Shown: positions 52,869-62,742, counted from the stretch's first letter. The stretch: DNA of 63,750 nt from Clostridia bacterium (GCA_017397805.1 JAFQHW010000008.1:1-63750); one strand, 5' to 3'. Numbers and translations are program-made. The notes: generated from the sequence alone by a model not told the origin.

Positions 52869-54209
52869 TTATAGTTCGTTAACTAATTTTTTGTATATAT
52901 TTCCGCGTTCTGCGAAGTTTTTAAACATATCAAAGCTTGCGGCGGCAGGGGAGAGGATGACCGTATCTCCCACTTCTGCAACAGCCTTTGCTTTTGACAC
53001 TGCATCCCACATATCCGTTGCTTCAAGCACGGAGCCTTCGTATTTGCATTCTGATAATATGTCTTTAATTTTTGGACCCGTGTGTCCCATTAAAATTACG
53101 GCTTTTGCCTTTCGTTTAAATAAATCTCCCAAAGGATCCAAGGGTATTTTTTTGTCATAACCTCCGGTTATAACTATCAACTTATTCTTAAAGGATTCAA
53201 GTGCGGCTTTTGTTCTGCTTGGACTTGAGTCGATGGAGGAGTTGTAGTATTTTACCCCGTTTAATTCTCTTACAAGCTCTATTCGGTGTTCAACACCGCC
53301 AAAGGTTTTAGCTAAGCTTTTGATACTGTCTATCGAAACCAAGCCTTCGGTTGCCGCAATGGCTGCAGCAAAATTTTCTCTGTTATGGGCACCGGGCAAT
53401 AATATATCGTCGTCGGCAAGAATAAGCTTTTCGCCGTTGTATATACCGTCAGAATGGATAGAGTAATCTCCTTTTCCGACGCCAAAGCTTCTTAAAACGC
53501 CGTTGTATTCTGAGGACAGAGTGTTCGTTACGGTGTTGGAAAGATTAAATACACACACCCCGTTATTCCCCTGAAAAGCAAAAATGTTGCGTTTTGCATT
53601 TATGTATTCCTCCATATCGCCGTGCCAATCCAAGTGGTTGGGGGCGATATTGGTAATCACGGCTATTTGTGGGGAAACGGACATTTTCATAAGCTGAAAG
53701 CTTGAAAGCTCGATTACCGCATAATCATCGGGTTTTATATCGTCCAAGCAGGCGAACAGGTTTTTTCCTATGTTTCCGCCTAAATGTACGGTGTAACCTT
53801 CAGCTTCCAAAAGCTTCGCGATCAGTGTCGTGGTGGTGGTTTTTCCGTCACTGCCTGTAACGCCTATCGTTTTGCACGGGCATAGCTTTATAAACTCTTG
53901 CATTTCCGTTGTAACTACGGTTCCGTTGCTTTTTGCGGCTATAAATTCGGGCATAAATTGCTTAACACCCGGGGATAAGAACAATACGTCTTCGTCGATT
54001 CCTTCCAAATACTTATCACCAACAAAGCATTCAACTCCCAAAGATGCTAATTCTTCACCAAATTCTCCCTTGGTTATGTCCTTGGCATCTCTAACGGTTA
54101 TGTTGATACGGTGCTTGGAAAACAGGCGAATTATCGGCATATTACTGATTCCAACGCCCACAAACCCTACTTTTCGGTTTGCATAGCTTTTTATGTATTC
54201 TTCTAACAT
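52869..54209 (-). CDS. murD: UDP-N-acetylmuramoylalanine--D-glutamate ligase
   Basis: The 446-residue Mur ligase has the ATP loop G-V-T-G-S-D-G-K-T-T-T near 110, central N-H-L-D-W-H near 187 and a C-terminal S-P-A-A-A-S-F-D-M-F typical of MurD. It adds D-glutamate during peptidoglycan precursor synthesis. The start at 54209 follows AGGTGA. No other mur genes are adjacent, so this copy lies outside the usual cell-wall cluster. Confidence 0.93.
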   Translation of the reverse strand: MLEEYIKSYANRKVGFVGVGISNMPIIRLFSKHRINITVRDAKDITKGEFGEELASLGVECFVGDKYLEGIDEDVLFLSPGVKQFMPEFIAAKSNGTVVTTEMQEFIKLCPCKTIGVTGSDGKTTTTTLIAKLLEAEGYTVHLGGNIGKNLFACLDDIKPDDYAVIELSSFQLMKMSVSPQIAVITNIAPNHLDWHGDMEEYINAKRNIFAFQGNNGVCVFNLSNTVTNTLSSEYNGVLRSFGVGKGDYSIHSDGIYNGEKLILADDDILLPGAHNRENFAAAIAATEGLVSIDSIKSLAKTFGGVEHRIELVRELNGVKYYNSSIDSSPSRTKAALESFKNKLIVITGGYDKKIPLDPLGDLFKRKAKAVILMGHTGPKIKDILSECKYEGSVLEATDMWDAVSKAKAVAEVGDTVILSPAAASFDMFKNFAERGNIYKKLVNEL

Positions 54210-54262
54210 AAAAGTCACCTCAAATATTTATTATATACCAAATAAAAAAGATAATCAACCGT

Positions 54263-54291
54263 TTGACAAAAATAAATTTTTATTGTATAAT
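54263..54291 (+). promoter_or_regulatory. Consensus promoter of rnpB
   Basis: TTGACA at 54263-54268 and TATAAT at 54286-54291 have a 17-base spacer, seven bases before the 5' end of the RNA. Confidence 0.88.
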
Positions 54292-54297
54292 GTTCTG

Positions 54298-54648
54298 ACA
54301 ACCGCATCGGACAGTCGCGCGCGGCATACCGAAAGGGACCGTTGTGAGGAAAGTCCGGGCTTCGCAGGGCAGGATAACGGATAACATCCGCCGAAGGCGA
54401 CTTCAGGGCCAGTGCAACAGAAATAAACCGCCGTACCTCGGTACGGTAAGGATGGAAAGGCGAGGTAAGAGCTCACCGGTGCGGCGGAGACGTCGCAGCC
54501 ATGTAAACCCTATCCGAAGCAACACCGCATAAAGGGGCGTTAATGCTTGCCCGGCAGCTCCTATAGGTGGCAAAGAAATGCATGGTAACATGCATTCAAG
54601 ATAGATGACTGTCTTTCAACAGAACCCGGCTTACAGATGCGGTTGTTT
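54298..54648 (+). ncRNA. rnpB: RNase P RNA
   Basis: ACAACCGCATC at 54298-54308 closes with GATGCGGTTGT at 54636-54646 (helix P1). The conserved GAGGAAAGTCCGGGC, the ACAGAAA-ACCGCC region, the GGAAAGGCGAGGTAAGAG segment and the 3' AGAACCCGGCTTACAG are all present. The layout suggests a class A RNA, usual in Clostridia. This RNA cleaves the 5' leader from tRNA precursors. Open frames on either strand here are spurious. Confidence 0.97.
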
Positions 54649-54703
54649 TACTATTGATGTTTAGTCTGTATAATCAGTACATTATATTTGTTAGGGTGTT
54701 TTT

Positions 54704-55813
54704 ATGCTTATAAAACTTGAACAGTGTAAACCTGAAGTTAAGGAAATGGAGCAAGGAATTGCGGCCTTACGAATTTCCGTTAACGCTGATGCGTTGGCAG
54801 AAGAGGTAAGTGCGCTTGAGGAGCAGACCAATGCGGGTGATTTTTGGTCTAATCCCGAAGCCGCACAGCATTTGTTGCGCACTTTAAAGCTTCGCAAGTC
54901 CGCTTTAGACTCGTTTTTGAATCTTGAGAATAGATTCGTTGATTTTTCCGAACTGTTTTTTATGACTATCGAAGAAGATGATGAAACGATGGTCGACGAC
55001 TTGATTTCTGAGTTTGCTTCCATAAAAAAACAGTACGAAGAAGAAAAAATCAAGATATTACTTTCCGGTGAATATGACAACAGCAACTGCATAGTTTCTA
55101 TACATCCCGGCGCGGGCGGCACCGAGGCGCAGGATTGGGCGCAAATGCTTTACAGAATGTATACCCGCTATGCCGAGAGAAAGAATTTCAAGGTCAAGGT
55201 GTTAGATTATCTTGACGGTGATGAAGCGGGCATAAAAAGTGTTACCTTTCTTGTGGAAGGTGAGAACGCCTACGGGTATTTGAAGGGGGAGAACGGGGTT
55301 CACCGCTTGGTGCGTGTTTCTCCTTTTGATGCTTCGGGCAGAAGGCACACGTCTTTTGCTTCCGTTGAGGTAATGCCTGAATTTAACGACGATATGACTA
55401 TCGAAATTCGTGACGAAGACTTGAAGTTGGACCATCACCGTTCCAGCGGTGCAGGCGGTCAGCACGTTAACAAGACCGACTCGGCGGTAAGAATTACGCA
55501 TATACCTACAGGTATCGTAGTTAACTGTCAAACAGAGAGAAGCCAAGTGCAGAATAAAGAAACGGCAATGAAGATGCTTAAAAGTAAGCTTCTTGAAATT
55601 AAGGAGAGGGAGCATCTTGATAAAATCGACGATATAAAAGGCGTTAAGATGAATATTGAATGGGGAAGTCAGATTCGTTCTTACGTGTTTATGCCTTATA
55701 CTCTCGTTAAGGATAACCGAACAAATTGCGAAACAGGTAATATTACCGCGGTAATGGACGGCGAAATTGATGATTTTATCAGTGAATACCTTAAAATGAA
55801 GTGTCAAAACTAA
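54704..55813 (+). CDS. prfB: Peptide chain release factor 2
   Basis: The 369-residue protein has the stop-codon recognition motif S-P-F at 206-208 and the G-G-Q at 251-253. RF2 reads UGA and UAA stops. In many bacteria prfB is interrupted by a programmed +1 frameshift near codon 25; here the frame is open straight through (A-L-R-I-S-V-N-A-D), so that autoregulation is absent. ATG 54704 is preceded by TTAGGG. Confidence 0.95.
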   Translation: MLIKLEQCKPEVKEMEQGIAALRISVNADALAEEVSALEEQTNAGDFWSNPEAAQHLLRTLKLRKSALDSFLNLENRFVDFSELFFMTIEEDDETMVDDLISEFASIKKQYEEEKIKILLSGEYDNSNCIVSIHPGAGGTEAQDWAQMLYRMYTRYAERKNFKVKVLDYLDGDEAGIKSVTFLVEGENAYGYLKGENGVHRLVRVSPFDASGRRHTSFASVEVMPEFNDDMTIEIRDEDLKLDHHRSSGAGGQHVNKTDSAVRITHIPTGIVVNCQTERSQVQNKETAMKMLKSKLLEIKEREHLDKIDDIKGVKMNIEWGSQIRSYVFMPYTLVKDNRTNCETGNITAVMDGEIDDFISEYLKMKCQN

Positions 55814-55874
55814 AAATGACATCTATAATGTAGGATGTACGGTGTGCTTATGCACCAAAAAACGGAGGTAATTT

Positions 55875-56165
55875 ATGAAAAGACTTAAAGCGCTTGCCGG
55901 CATTTGTTTGTGTTTTCAGGCAATAACTTTTTTTGTGATGCTTATTATGGTTCCAACGAACAATAAAAAGAGAGCACTTGCTCTCGGCGCGTTGGCGGCA
56001 GGTTGCGGAATCGCGGGTGCCTATTTATTACTTAAGGAATCCAAGAACTATGAACCTTCCGGCTGTTGCTGTTGCGAAGAAGATTATGACGAGTCGTTCG
56101 AGTTTGAAGAGTTCCCGGATGATATAGATTTTTCTTTTACTGACGACGAGCTTGCAGTTGATTAA
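55875..56165 (+). CDS. Small membrane protein with cysteine cluster and acidic tail
   Basis: The 96-residue protein has two hydrophobic segments (about residues 6-27 and 35-52) and then G-C-C-C-C-E-E and a strongly acidic tail. The CCCC run could bind metal or be lipid-modified, but nothing proves it. The start follows CGGAGG. It sits between prfB and htpG. Family not recognised. Confidence 0.65.
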   Translation: MKRLKALAGICLCFQAITFFVMLIMVPTNNKKRALALGALAAGCGIAGAYLLLKESKNYEPSGCCCCEEDYDESFEFEEFPDDIDFSFTDDELAVD

Positions 56166-56202
56166 CCATTCTAAATTTGTTATAAATACTTATAGGTTTA
56201 GA

Positions 56203-56235
56203 AGGGTGCTTGTCGGCACCCTATCCTATTTATAT
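56203..56235 (+). terminator. Possible terminator before htpG
   Basis: GGGTGC at 56204-56209 pairs with GCACCC at 56216-56221; the following bases are T-rich but broken. It would partly separate the small membrane gene from htpG. Confidence 0.45.
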
Positions 56236-56266
56236 TTATTGTTTGAATTGAAAGGAAGATTTTGTT

Positions 56267-58045
56267 ATGAAAAAGGGCGGTATTTCCGTACAGACGGAGA
56301 ATATTTTTCCCGTTATAAAAAGATGGCTTTATTCCGATAAGGATATTTTCTTGAGAGAGCTTGTTTCCAATGCTTGTGACGCAATAACACGCCATAAGCG
56401 CTTGGCATCACTTTCCGAAGCGAAAGAAAGTGTAGAGCCGTACGTAATAAACGTTACCATAAACAAGGAGCTTAAAACCGTCACGATAAGTGACAACGGC
56501 GTTGGTATGACCGAAGAAGAGGTCGATAAATATATTAACAATATGGCTATTTCGGGCGCTCTTGAGTTTATTTCCAAATATGAAAGCGACGACAGCAAGG
56601 GCGGTGGCATAATCGGCCACTTCGGTCTTGGTTTTTACTCTGCATTTATGGTTGCAGACAACGTAGAGATGGAAACAAAATCCTATACCGATGGCGGTGC
56701 CGTGCATTGGGATTGCGTTGAAAGCGGAGAATACGAAATGACCGCCTCGGACAAGGAAACCCGCGGCACGGAAATTTGCTTACACATTAATGAAAACGAG
56801 CTTGAGTATTTAGACTATGCAAGAATTAAGGGTATTCTTAATAAATATTGCGCGTATATGCCCTATGAGATTTATTGCATAGAAGGCGATAAAAAGGAAA
56901 GAGTTAATGCATCCGAACCTATATGGCAAAAAGCCGCAACCGAGGTAAAGGAAGAGGATTATAACGAGCAATATAAGTCTATGTTTTCCGATTACAGAGA
57001 TCCTCTGTTTTCGGTACACATTAATGCAGACTACCCTTTGAATTTCAAAGGCGTGTTGTTTTTCCCTGCACAGCGCGGGAATTTTGAGCCGAGCGAGGGT
57101 GTAATTAAACTTTTCTATAACTCTGTTTTTGTTGCAGATAACATAAAGGGCATCGTTCCCGATTATTTATCCTGCCTTTCGGGTGCTCTTGACTGTCCCG
57201 AACTACCTTTGAACGTTTCCAGAAGCTATTTGCAGGACGATTCGTACGTGCGTAAGCTTTCCGCTTATATAGTTAAAAAAATAGCGGACAAGCTTTGCAA
57301 GCTTAAAAATGATGATTTTGATAAATATACAAAGCTTTGGTCAGTTATAAGTCCGTATATTGAATACGGTTGTATCAAAGACGTAAAGTTCTATGAAAGA
57401 GCAAAAAACGCCGTACTGTTGAAGAATACCGACGGCAGTTACGTTTCCTTGGATGCGGTGCTTGAGGGTGACGAAGATAAACGTATTTACTATACCACCG
57501 ACGAGCAGGCGCAGTCCTATTACGTTTCCTTGTTTACTGCGAAGAATATACCGGTTTACTTGCTTGATACGGTTGTTGACAGTCAATTCACCTCTTTTAT
57601 TGAGAGCAAAAACGATAAAGTAAAGTTCTTGCGTGTAGATTCTTCGACCGACGATTTGGGAAGCGCTGCCGAAGAAGACGATAAGTTAATTAAGCTGTTT
57701 GCAAATGCCGCCTCCAAGGACAAAGAAATGGTATCCTTTGCCGCTTTGGGAGAAGATAGTGCACCTGCTCTAATTAAGCTTTCCGAAGAGGGCAGAAGAA
57801 TGGCTGATATGATGCGTATGTACAGCATGGTCAACGGCGGCGCGGCAAGTATACCCACCGAAGAAGAGCTTGTTATAAATACCGACAGTTCTATCGTTAA
57901 AAAACTGTCCGAGCTTAAAAAAGATAAGGCTGTAATAGTGGCAAAGCATATATATTACAACGCTATCGTATCTAACCGCGGTTTGAGCAAGGATGAGCTT
58001 TCCGATATGCTGGCAAACAACAAGAAAATGTACGACTTTATATAA
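56267..58045 (+). CDS. htpG: Hsp90-family chaperone HtpG
   Basis: The 592-residue protein has the GHKL ATPase motifs E-L-V-S-N-A-C-D-A, D-N-G-V-G-M-T and G-H-F-G-L-G-F-Y-S-A-F. It is somewhat shorter than the usual 610-640 residues, chiefly in the middle and C-terminal parts. HtpG is a cytosolic ATP-dependent chaperone. A GGAAG site precedes ATG 56267. The recombinase gene follows after 21 bases. Confidence 0.94.
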   Translation: MKKGGISVQTENIFPVIKRWLYSDKDIFLRELVSNACDAITRHKRLASLSEAKESVEPYVINVTINKELKTVTISDNGVGMTEEEVDKYINNMAISGALEFISKYESDDSKGGGIIGHFGLGFYSAFMVADNVEMETKSYTDGGAVHWDCVESGEYEMTASDKETRGTEICLHINENELEYLDYARIKGILNKYCAYMPYEIYCIEGDKKERVNASEPIWQKAATEVKEEDYNEQYKSMFSDYRDPLFSVHINADYPLNFKGVLFFPAQRGNFEPSEGVIKLFYNSVFVADNIKGIVPDYLSCLSGALDCPELPLNVSRSYLQDDSYVRKLSAYIVKKIADKLCKLKNDDFDKYTKLWSVISPYIEYGCIKDVKFYERAKNAVLLKNTDGSYVSLDAVLEGDEDKRIYYTTDEQAQSYYVSLFTAKNIPVYLLDTVVDSQFTSFIESKNDKVKFLRVDSSTDDLGSAAEEDDKLIKLFANAASKDKEMVSFAALGEDSAPALIKLSEEGRRMADMMRMYSMVNGGAASIPTEEELVINTDSSIVKKLSELKKDKAVIVAKHIYYNAIVSNRGLSKDELSDMLANNKKMYDFI

Positions 58046-58066
58046 TTAGTTTGGTTGGGACTGGAT

Positions 58067-59167
58067 ATGGTTTTTACTGATTTTCCTCAGATAATAGTTA
58101 ACTTTCTGTCTTATAAGCTTAATATACAAGGTAGGTCACAGCTTACTGTTAACGAGTATGCTATTGATTTAAGGTGCTTTTTTAAATATATTATAGCGCT
58201 AAGGACGGGCGTGTCTGAGGAGAAAGCTGATATAAGCATCGTAGATGCCGCCTATGCAGACGGAATCAGCTCCGACGATATTTACGGGTATTTACTGTAT
58301 CTTGCACAAAACCGTAAATCCAAACCAACGACGAGAAGCAGAAAGCTTGCCACCATTCGTTCTTTTTATAAGTATCACACCACTAAGTCAAGGCTTCTGA
58401 AAAACGATCCCGCCAAGGACGTTGACGCGCCAAGGTTGCCTATAGGTCTGCCAATAGTTATGACGATGGAAGAATCGCTTCAGCTTCTTGATTCTTTAGA
58501 CCGCTCGGATATTAATTATCAAAGGGATTATTTTATCATACTCCTGTTTTTGAGCTGTGGACTAAGATTATCCGAGCTTGTGGGGATAAATCTTTCCGAT
58601 ATCGATTCCGATTTCACCCGGTTCGTCGTAAGAGGCAAGGGCAATAAAACCCGCGTGTTATACTTTAACGAAATATGCCGCGATGCCTTGAAGCAATATT
58701 TGTGTGTAAGACAGCGTTCTACCATAGCAAGAGGAAGACGTGTTAAGGATACGGATGCGCTTTTTCTGTCGCGCAACGGTGTCAGGCTGTCTGCAAAAAC
58801 CGTGCAATATATGCTTAACAAGCAGCTTGTCGCTTGCGGTCTTGATAAAAGAGGGTACTCGGCTCATAAATTGCGCCATACGGCGGCAACCTTGATGTAT
58901 AGCGAGTCGGGCATTGATATAATGCTTTTGAAAGAGATATTGGGGCACGCTCAGCTCAGCACTACTCAGATATATACCCACGTAAGGTCAGATGCGGTGC
59001 TTGATGCGCTTGAGCATTCACCGTTCAACGTAAAGCGCAAAGAACCTCAAAAGCCTAAGCGCAGGCGTAAGCCTATGTTTGACGATGACGATTTTGTAAG
59101 CGAAGACACAAGCGGTTTTTTGTTTGATGGAACCGAAGAAGAGTTTAATTCCCGGGAGGATACATAA
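58067..59167 (+). CDS. Xer-type tyrosine recombinase with acidic C-terminal tail
   Basis: The 366-residue protein has an N-terminal SAM-like DNA-binding domain and all catalytic residues: Arg167, Lys192, His267 and Arg270 in H-K-L-R-H, His294 and Tyr303. Length without the tail is like XerC/XerD. A tail of about 45 residues after the catalytic domain begins R-K-E-P-Q-K-P-K-R-R-R-K and turns acidic. ATG 58067 is preferred to an upstream TTG. Its stop overlaps the thioesterase start (TAATG). Confidence 0.85.
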   Translation: MVFTDFPQIIVNFLSYKLNIQGRSQLTVNEYAIDLRCFFKYIIALRTGVSEEKADISIVDAAYADGISSDDIYGYLLYLAQNRKSKPTTRSRKLATIRSFYKYHTTKSRLLKNDPAKDVDAPRLPIGLPIVMTMEESLQLLDSLDRSDINYQRDYFIILLFLSCGLRLSELVGINLSDIDSDFTRFVVRGKGNKTRVLYFNEICRDALKQYLCVRQRSTIARGRRVKDTDALFLSRNGVRLSAKTVQYMLNKQLVACGLDKRGYSAHKLRHTAATLMYSESGIDIMLLKEILGHAQLSTTQIYTHVRSDAVLDALEHSPFNVKRKEPQKPKRRRKPMFDDDDFVSEDTSGFLFDGTEEEFNSREDT

Positions 59168-59886
59168 TGGTAACGGTAAAGCATTTAATATCGGGATACG
59201 AGGTTTTATGTGACGGCAGAGTAAAGCCGTCTTCAATACTAAAATTTATGCAGGATGCCGCTACGGTAGATGCTAATAATTTAGGTGCCGATTATACAAG
59301 TATGCGCCGTGATGATATGATTTTCGTAATCACAAAGCTTATGGTGCGTTTTAAGCGTATGCCTATGCTTAACGAGCTGTTAGAGGTTCGCACTTGGAAC
59401 GGAAAAATTCAAGGCGTTTCGTTTAATCGAGAATTCGTTATGACCGTTAATGGCGAAGAGGTTGCAAGAGCAACAACGCGTTGGGTTCTTGTAAGCTATT
59501 CGGGCAGAAGAATTTTGCGCCCCGATTCGCTGAAATGTTCCGTGTTAACAAATCCCGATGAAGAAATCGGCATCGAACCTGAACGCAGAATAAAGCCCAC
59601 CGAAGAAAACATACTTACCGTTTCGTATTCGCCTACGTTTACCGATCTTGACTCCAACGGTCACGTTAATAATACCAGATATGCCGATTTTCTCGTTGAT
59701 TATTGCGGCGTAAACTTACTTGAGAAAAATATCGAAGGATATGAAATACATTTTGCATCCGAGCTTGTCCCCGGTGACACGGTTGAAATCAAAGCCTTTA
59801 ATGACGACGGTAAGGTATCCGTTATAGGCACTAAAGGCGATAATAAGCAGGCGTTTGCCTCTTACATTGCTTTGTCCGACAAATAA
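59167..59886 (+). CDS. Acyl-ACP thioesterase, FatA/FatB family
   Basis: The 239-residue double-hotdog protein has the W-x-V-L-V-S-Y-S-G-R-R strand and D-S-N-G-H-V-N-N-T-R-Y motif of acyl-ACP thioesterases, with the Asn and His that hydrolyse the acyl-ACP bond. It releases fatty acids from the synthesis machinery. It is translationally coupled to the recombinase gene. Confidence 0.88.
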   Translation: MVTVKHLISGYEVLCDGRVKPSSILKFMQDAATVDANNLGADYTSMRRDDMIFVITKLMVRFKRMPMLNELLEVRTWNGKIQGVSFNREFVMTVNGEEVARATTRWVLVSYSGRRILRPDSLKCSVLTNPDEEIGIEPERRIKPTEENILTVSYSPTFTDLDSNGHVNNTRYADFLVDYCGVNLLEKNIEGYEIHFASELVPGDTVEIKAFNDDGKVSVIGTKGDNKQAFASYIALSDK

Positions 59887-59889
59887 TGC

Positions 59890-59918
59890 TTGATTTATAA
59901 CGATATTTATTGTATAAT
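59890..59918 (+). promoter_or_regulatory. Promoter of smpB-ssrA
   Basis: TTGATT at 59890-59895 and TATAAT at 59913-59918 have a 17-base spacer, 24 bases before ATG 59942. Confidence 0.75.
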
Positions 59919-59941
59919 CTCATAAGCAAGGAGGTGCAAGA

Positions 59942-60391
59942 ATGCAGGGCAAAGTTCCGGGTGTAATTTCAAACAATAAAAAAGCATATCACGATTATTT
60001 CGTGGAAGATACCTACGAAGCGGGAATAGAGCTCTGCGGCACCGAGGTTAAATCTCTCAGAAACGGCAGGGTTAATTTAAAGGATTCTTTTTGCCGTATA
60101 AAGGACGGAGAGATACTTGTTTACGGTATGCATATAAGTCCTTATGAAAAGGGGAATATTTTCAATAGGGAACCGATGCGTCCAAGAAGGCTTTTGATGC
60201 ACAAAAAGGAAATATTAAAGCTGTTTGGGCTCGTAGGGCAACAAGGATATTCCCTAATCCCGTTAAAGCTTTATTTCAGCGGTAAATGGGTCAAAATGGA
60301 AATAGGTCTTTGCAAGGGCAAAAAACTTTATGATAAAAGGGAAGCCGATGCAAAACGGTCAGCTCGGCGTGAAGCGGAGCGCCACGGATAA
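59942..60391 (+). CDS. smpB: SsrA-binding protein SmpB
   Basis: The 149-residue protein has the SmpB OB-fold pattern with [13 protein letters not shown] and D-S-F-C-R-I near the start, and a basic tail D-K-R-E-A-D-A-K-R. It binds tmRNA and guides it to stalled ribosomes. The start follows AAGGAGG. Its stop is only seven bases before the 5' end of ssrA. Confidence 0.96.
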   Translation: MQGKVPGVISNNKKAYHDYFVEDTYEAGIELCGTEVKSLRNGRVNLKDSFCRIKDGEILVYGMHISPYEKGNIFNREPMRPRRLLMHKKEILKLFGLVGQQGYSLIPLKLYFSGKWVKMEIGLCKGKKLYDKREADAKRSARREAERHG

Positions 60392-60398
60392 AAAACAA

Positions 60399-60749
60399 GG
60401 GGGCGTAAAGGTTTCGACGGGGAGTTTGAGCTGCGATAAGCGTGCAGAAGAGCGTGACTTCTATAAAAAACGTACTTTTAAAAAACAAACGACAACAATA
60501 AAGTTGCTTTAGCTGCCTAATTTAGGTAGCCGTCATACCGCGGAGTACTGCGGCCGCGGATATGGCGTCACTTAGCAGTGAACGTGAGCGAGTGAAAGCT
60601 TTGACGCGCGCCATGAATTTATGAAGCTACCAAACCCTATAGCCTGACGGTTGGCGGTAGGGTGAGGGAATATAAATAACCGTCTGCGCACGGAGAAATT
60701 CGCAAGGATTGCTTTTCGGACAGGGGTTCGATTCCCCTCGCCTCCACCA
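60399..60749 (+). ncRNA. ssrA: Transfer-messenger RNA (tmRNA)
   Basis: GGGGGCG at 60399-60405 pairs with CGCCTCC before an encoded ACCA end at 60749. The T-arm GGTTCGATTCC and the start GTAAAGGTTTCGACGG are canonical. The tag frame reads in phase to TAA at 60518-60520 and ends N-D-N-N-K-V-A-L-A-A; the resume codon is probably ACA at 60485 or a neighbour. About 351 bases is normal for a one-piece tmRNA. Confidence 0.97.
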
Positions 60750-60821
60750 AATGGACATTGCACGAACACCTACTATTTCAAAGGTGGTTTCGCCATAGAA
60801 GAGTTCTTGTAATGTTACCAC

Positions 60822-60866
60822 AAAAACGAGAGTCAAGGTTTAAACTCCTTGGCTCTCGTTTTTTGC
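60822..60866. terminator. Strong terminator after ssrA, probably bidirectional
   Basis: ACGAGAGTCAAGG pairs with CCTTGGCTCTCGT, flanked by AAAA and TTTTTT. It ends tmRNA transcription and can end the convergent gene at 60935. The bases 60750-60821 hold only a CACCT/AGGTG hairpin. Confidence 0.9.
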
Positions 60867-60934
60867 TATTCGTCTTTTTATCAGTTTGCGGCGCTTTGTT
60901 CTTTGTTTGTATTAGTGCTTTCGCTCTGAATAAA

Positions 60935-62742
60935 TTAAATTTCAGACAGAATCCTTTCAAGTGTGGTTTGGATCGCTTTTTTATCTGCTTTATTTCCCAT
61001 TACGCGGAGGGTATAAAAGACGTTGTTATTTACCCAGTATGCAGTTGAATCGCAGTAGTTCTTTTGATAGTGTTCGTCGTTGTTCATTTCATCGGTGCTT
61101 ACGATCAGTACGGGAGCTCCCGCGCTTGTAGTTCCCGTTTTTTCTTCATAATCGGCGCATCCGTTGCGTGTATTGCCCGTTAGGTAGTTACCGCTATCTG
61201 CAATCAAGGTTGCATTCATAGTTATTTTTAGTTCTTCAACGCCGTAACCAGCGGTGATACTTATATTACTGACTTGCCCGTCTGCTTCTAATATGGAATT
61301 GGCAGATATCATAACGTGCTTTGCGGTATCAATTGTTTCTGTTCCGAAGCAGTTGGTCTTTTTGAGCCACCCTATCGATTCGATGGGATTGTTTACGGTT
61401 AATCCAATTGCCTTTTCACATTCATCCCATGTGTCGTTATGGATGTTGATAAATCCCCATAAATGGCTTGATGCAAGCCGTTGCTCTTCGGTCAGTGTTG
61501 AATAGTTCTTCTGTTCCCGCTTGATTTTGCTTGCAAGTTCTTGTCCCATAGAGGAAAAATCGGTACCGTTAAGGTATGTGCCGACCTCGTAGGACGATTC
61601 CAAACTGTCGGATCTTTTGTCTAAAAGCTGTACGGTGCGGTAGGTTACCGATGATGTTAGTTTATAATCGTCGCCTCCTTCGGAAAAACACAAAGCGAGG
61701 GTTACGGTTGTAGCCATGACTACGCTAAAAATAGAAAGTACGACTATCAATCTCTCGCGCGATTTTTTGCCTTTATCTCGGTTGTTAAGCCATGAAAATA
61801 ATAGCGCGGTTGTGCATCCCGATAACAAAATCACCAATAAATCTATTGGAGAAAATACGACTGTGGGCAGGGCTTCGAACAGAAGTCCCGACCCTAAAAT
61901 ATATAAATGTCCGTTGAGCAAAACCATTTCGCCAATATACATCAGTAACGTCATTATTGATGCAGAAATTGACGGAATCAAAACCGACAGAGCATATCGC
62001 TTTCCTAAAAAAACGAACCCGCAAACACGCCCGCCGTTACGCCAAACAACATAAAGAATATTGTCATTAACGTGGCGGATAAAGCGGATACTTGAAGGCC
62101 ACCGTCCCTCCAAAATGCCGTAAAGCAAGCAAGGATGCAAAGGCCAAGGAAAACAACGGAACATATTGACTGCAGAACTAAAGCCTTACAACGCTTCCTG
62201 TCGCCGCTCTTGATCATTTGCCCAAAACCGTATAAACAGTTCAAAAAGGTAACGATCAGCAAAACGGAAATAACGTAAAAGTGAAGCTTAAATGCAGGGG
62301 TATAGTCACCCATCAAAATATCGATCGCCGTTTTTGTCTTATATGTAATTACGTTTTCTCCCCACCCTTGCGGAGGAATATAGCACATAGACATCTGCCA
62401 ATTTTCCAATGAGGTAACGGTTTCGGCAGTAGATACAACAACTTTCTGTTCAAACAGCAGTTCTAACGCGAAGAAGATGCCTACTGCGGAAACAACCCCA
62501 CCGGCAAAGGCGAACCGCTTAAAGAATCTGATAAACAAGGGCATCAAAAGGACAGCGAGAATGATGGCAACGCTTATGGGTGTATAAGGAATGATATATT
62601 TCGGATAGTTTTCTTTTGCAACGATTCCGTTTACAATCATATCAGTAATCACGCGGACACCCATTGATAATGGGTAATACGATGCGATCAAAACACCAAG
62701 GCACGATAGCAGATAGTATCTGTTAAACGATTTGCTTTTCAT
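60935..62742 (-). pseudogene. Multi-spanning membrane protein with outer domain, frame broken at a run of seven A
   Basis: From ATG 62742 (after AGGAGA) the frame encodes about 245 residues with six hydrophobic segments and stops at 62005, just after A-G-S-F-F. One base of shift at the homopolymer 62007-62013 continues smoothly as L-G-K-R-Y-A-L-S-V into further membrane segments and an outer domain ending at 60935, about 600 residues in all. It could be a real frameshift, a read error or slippage. No family is recognised. It follows the M56 gene by 13 bases. Confidence 0.6.

Noticed and set aside
54193..54591. Short frames on both strands
   Set aside because: They lie inside the RNase P RNA.
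58067..59167. Integrase of a prophage or genomic island
   Set aside because: Neighbours are htpG, a thioesterase and smpB; no phage genes and no direct repeat next to ssrA were found.
60572..60836. Minus-strand frames with G-E-S-N-P-C-P-like text
   Set aside because: They are the reverse complement of the tmRNA 3' half, a well-known artefact of tRNA-like regions.
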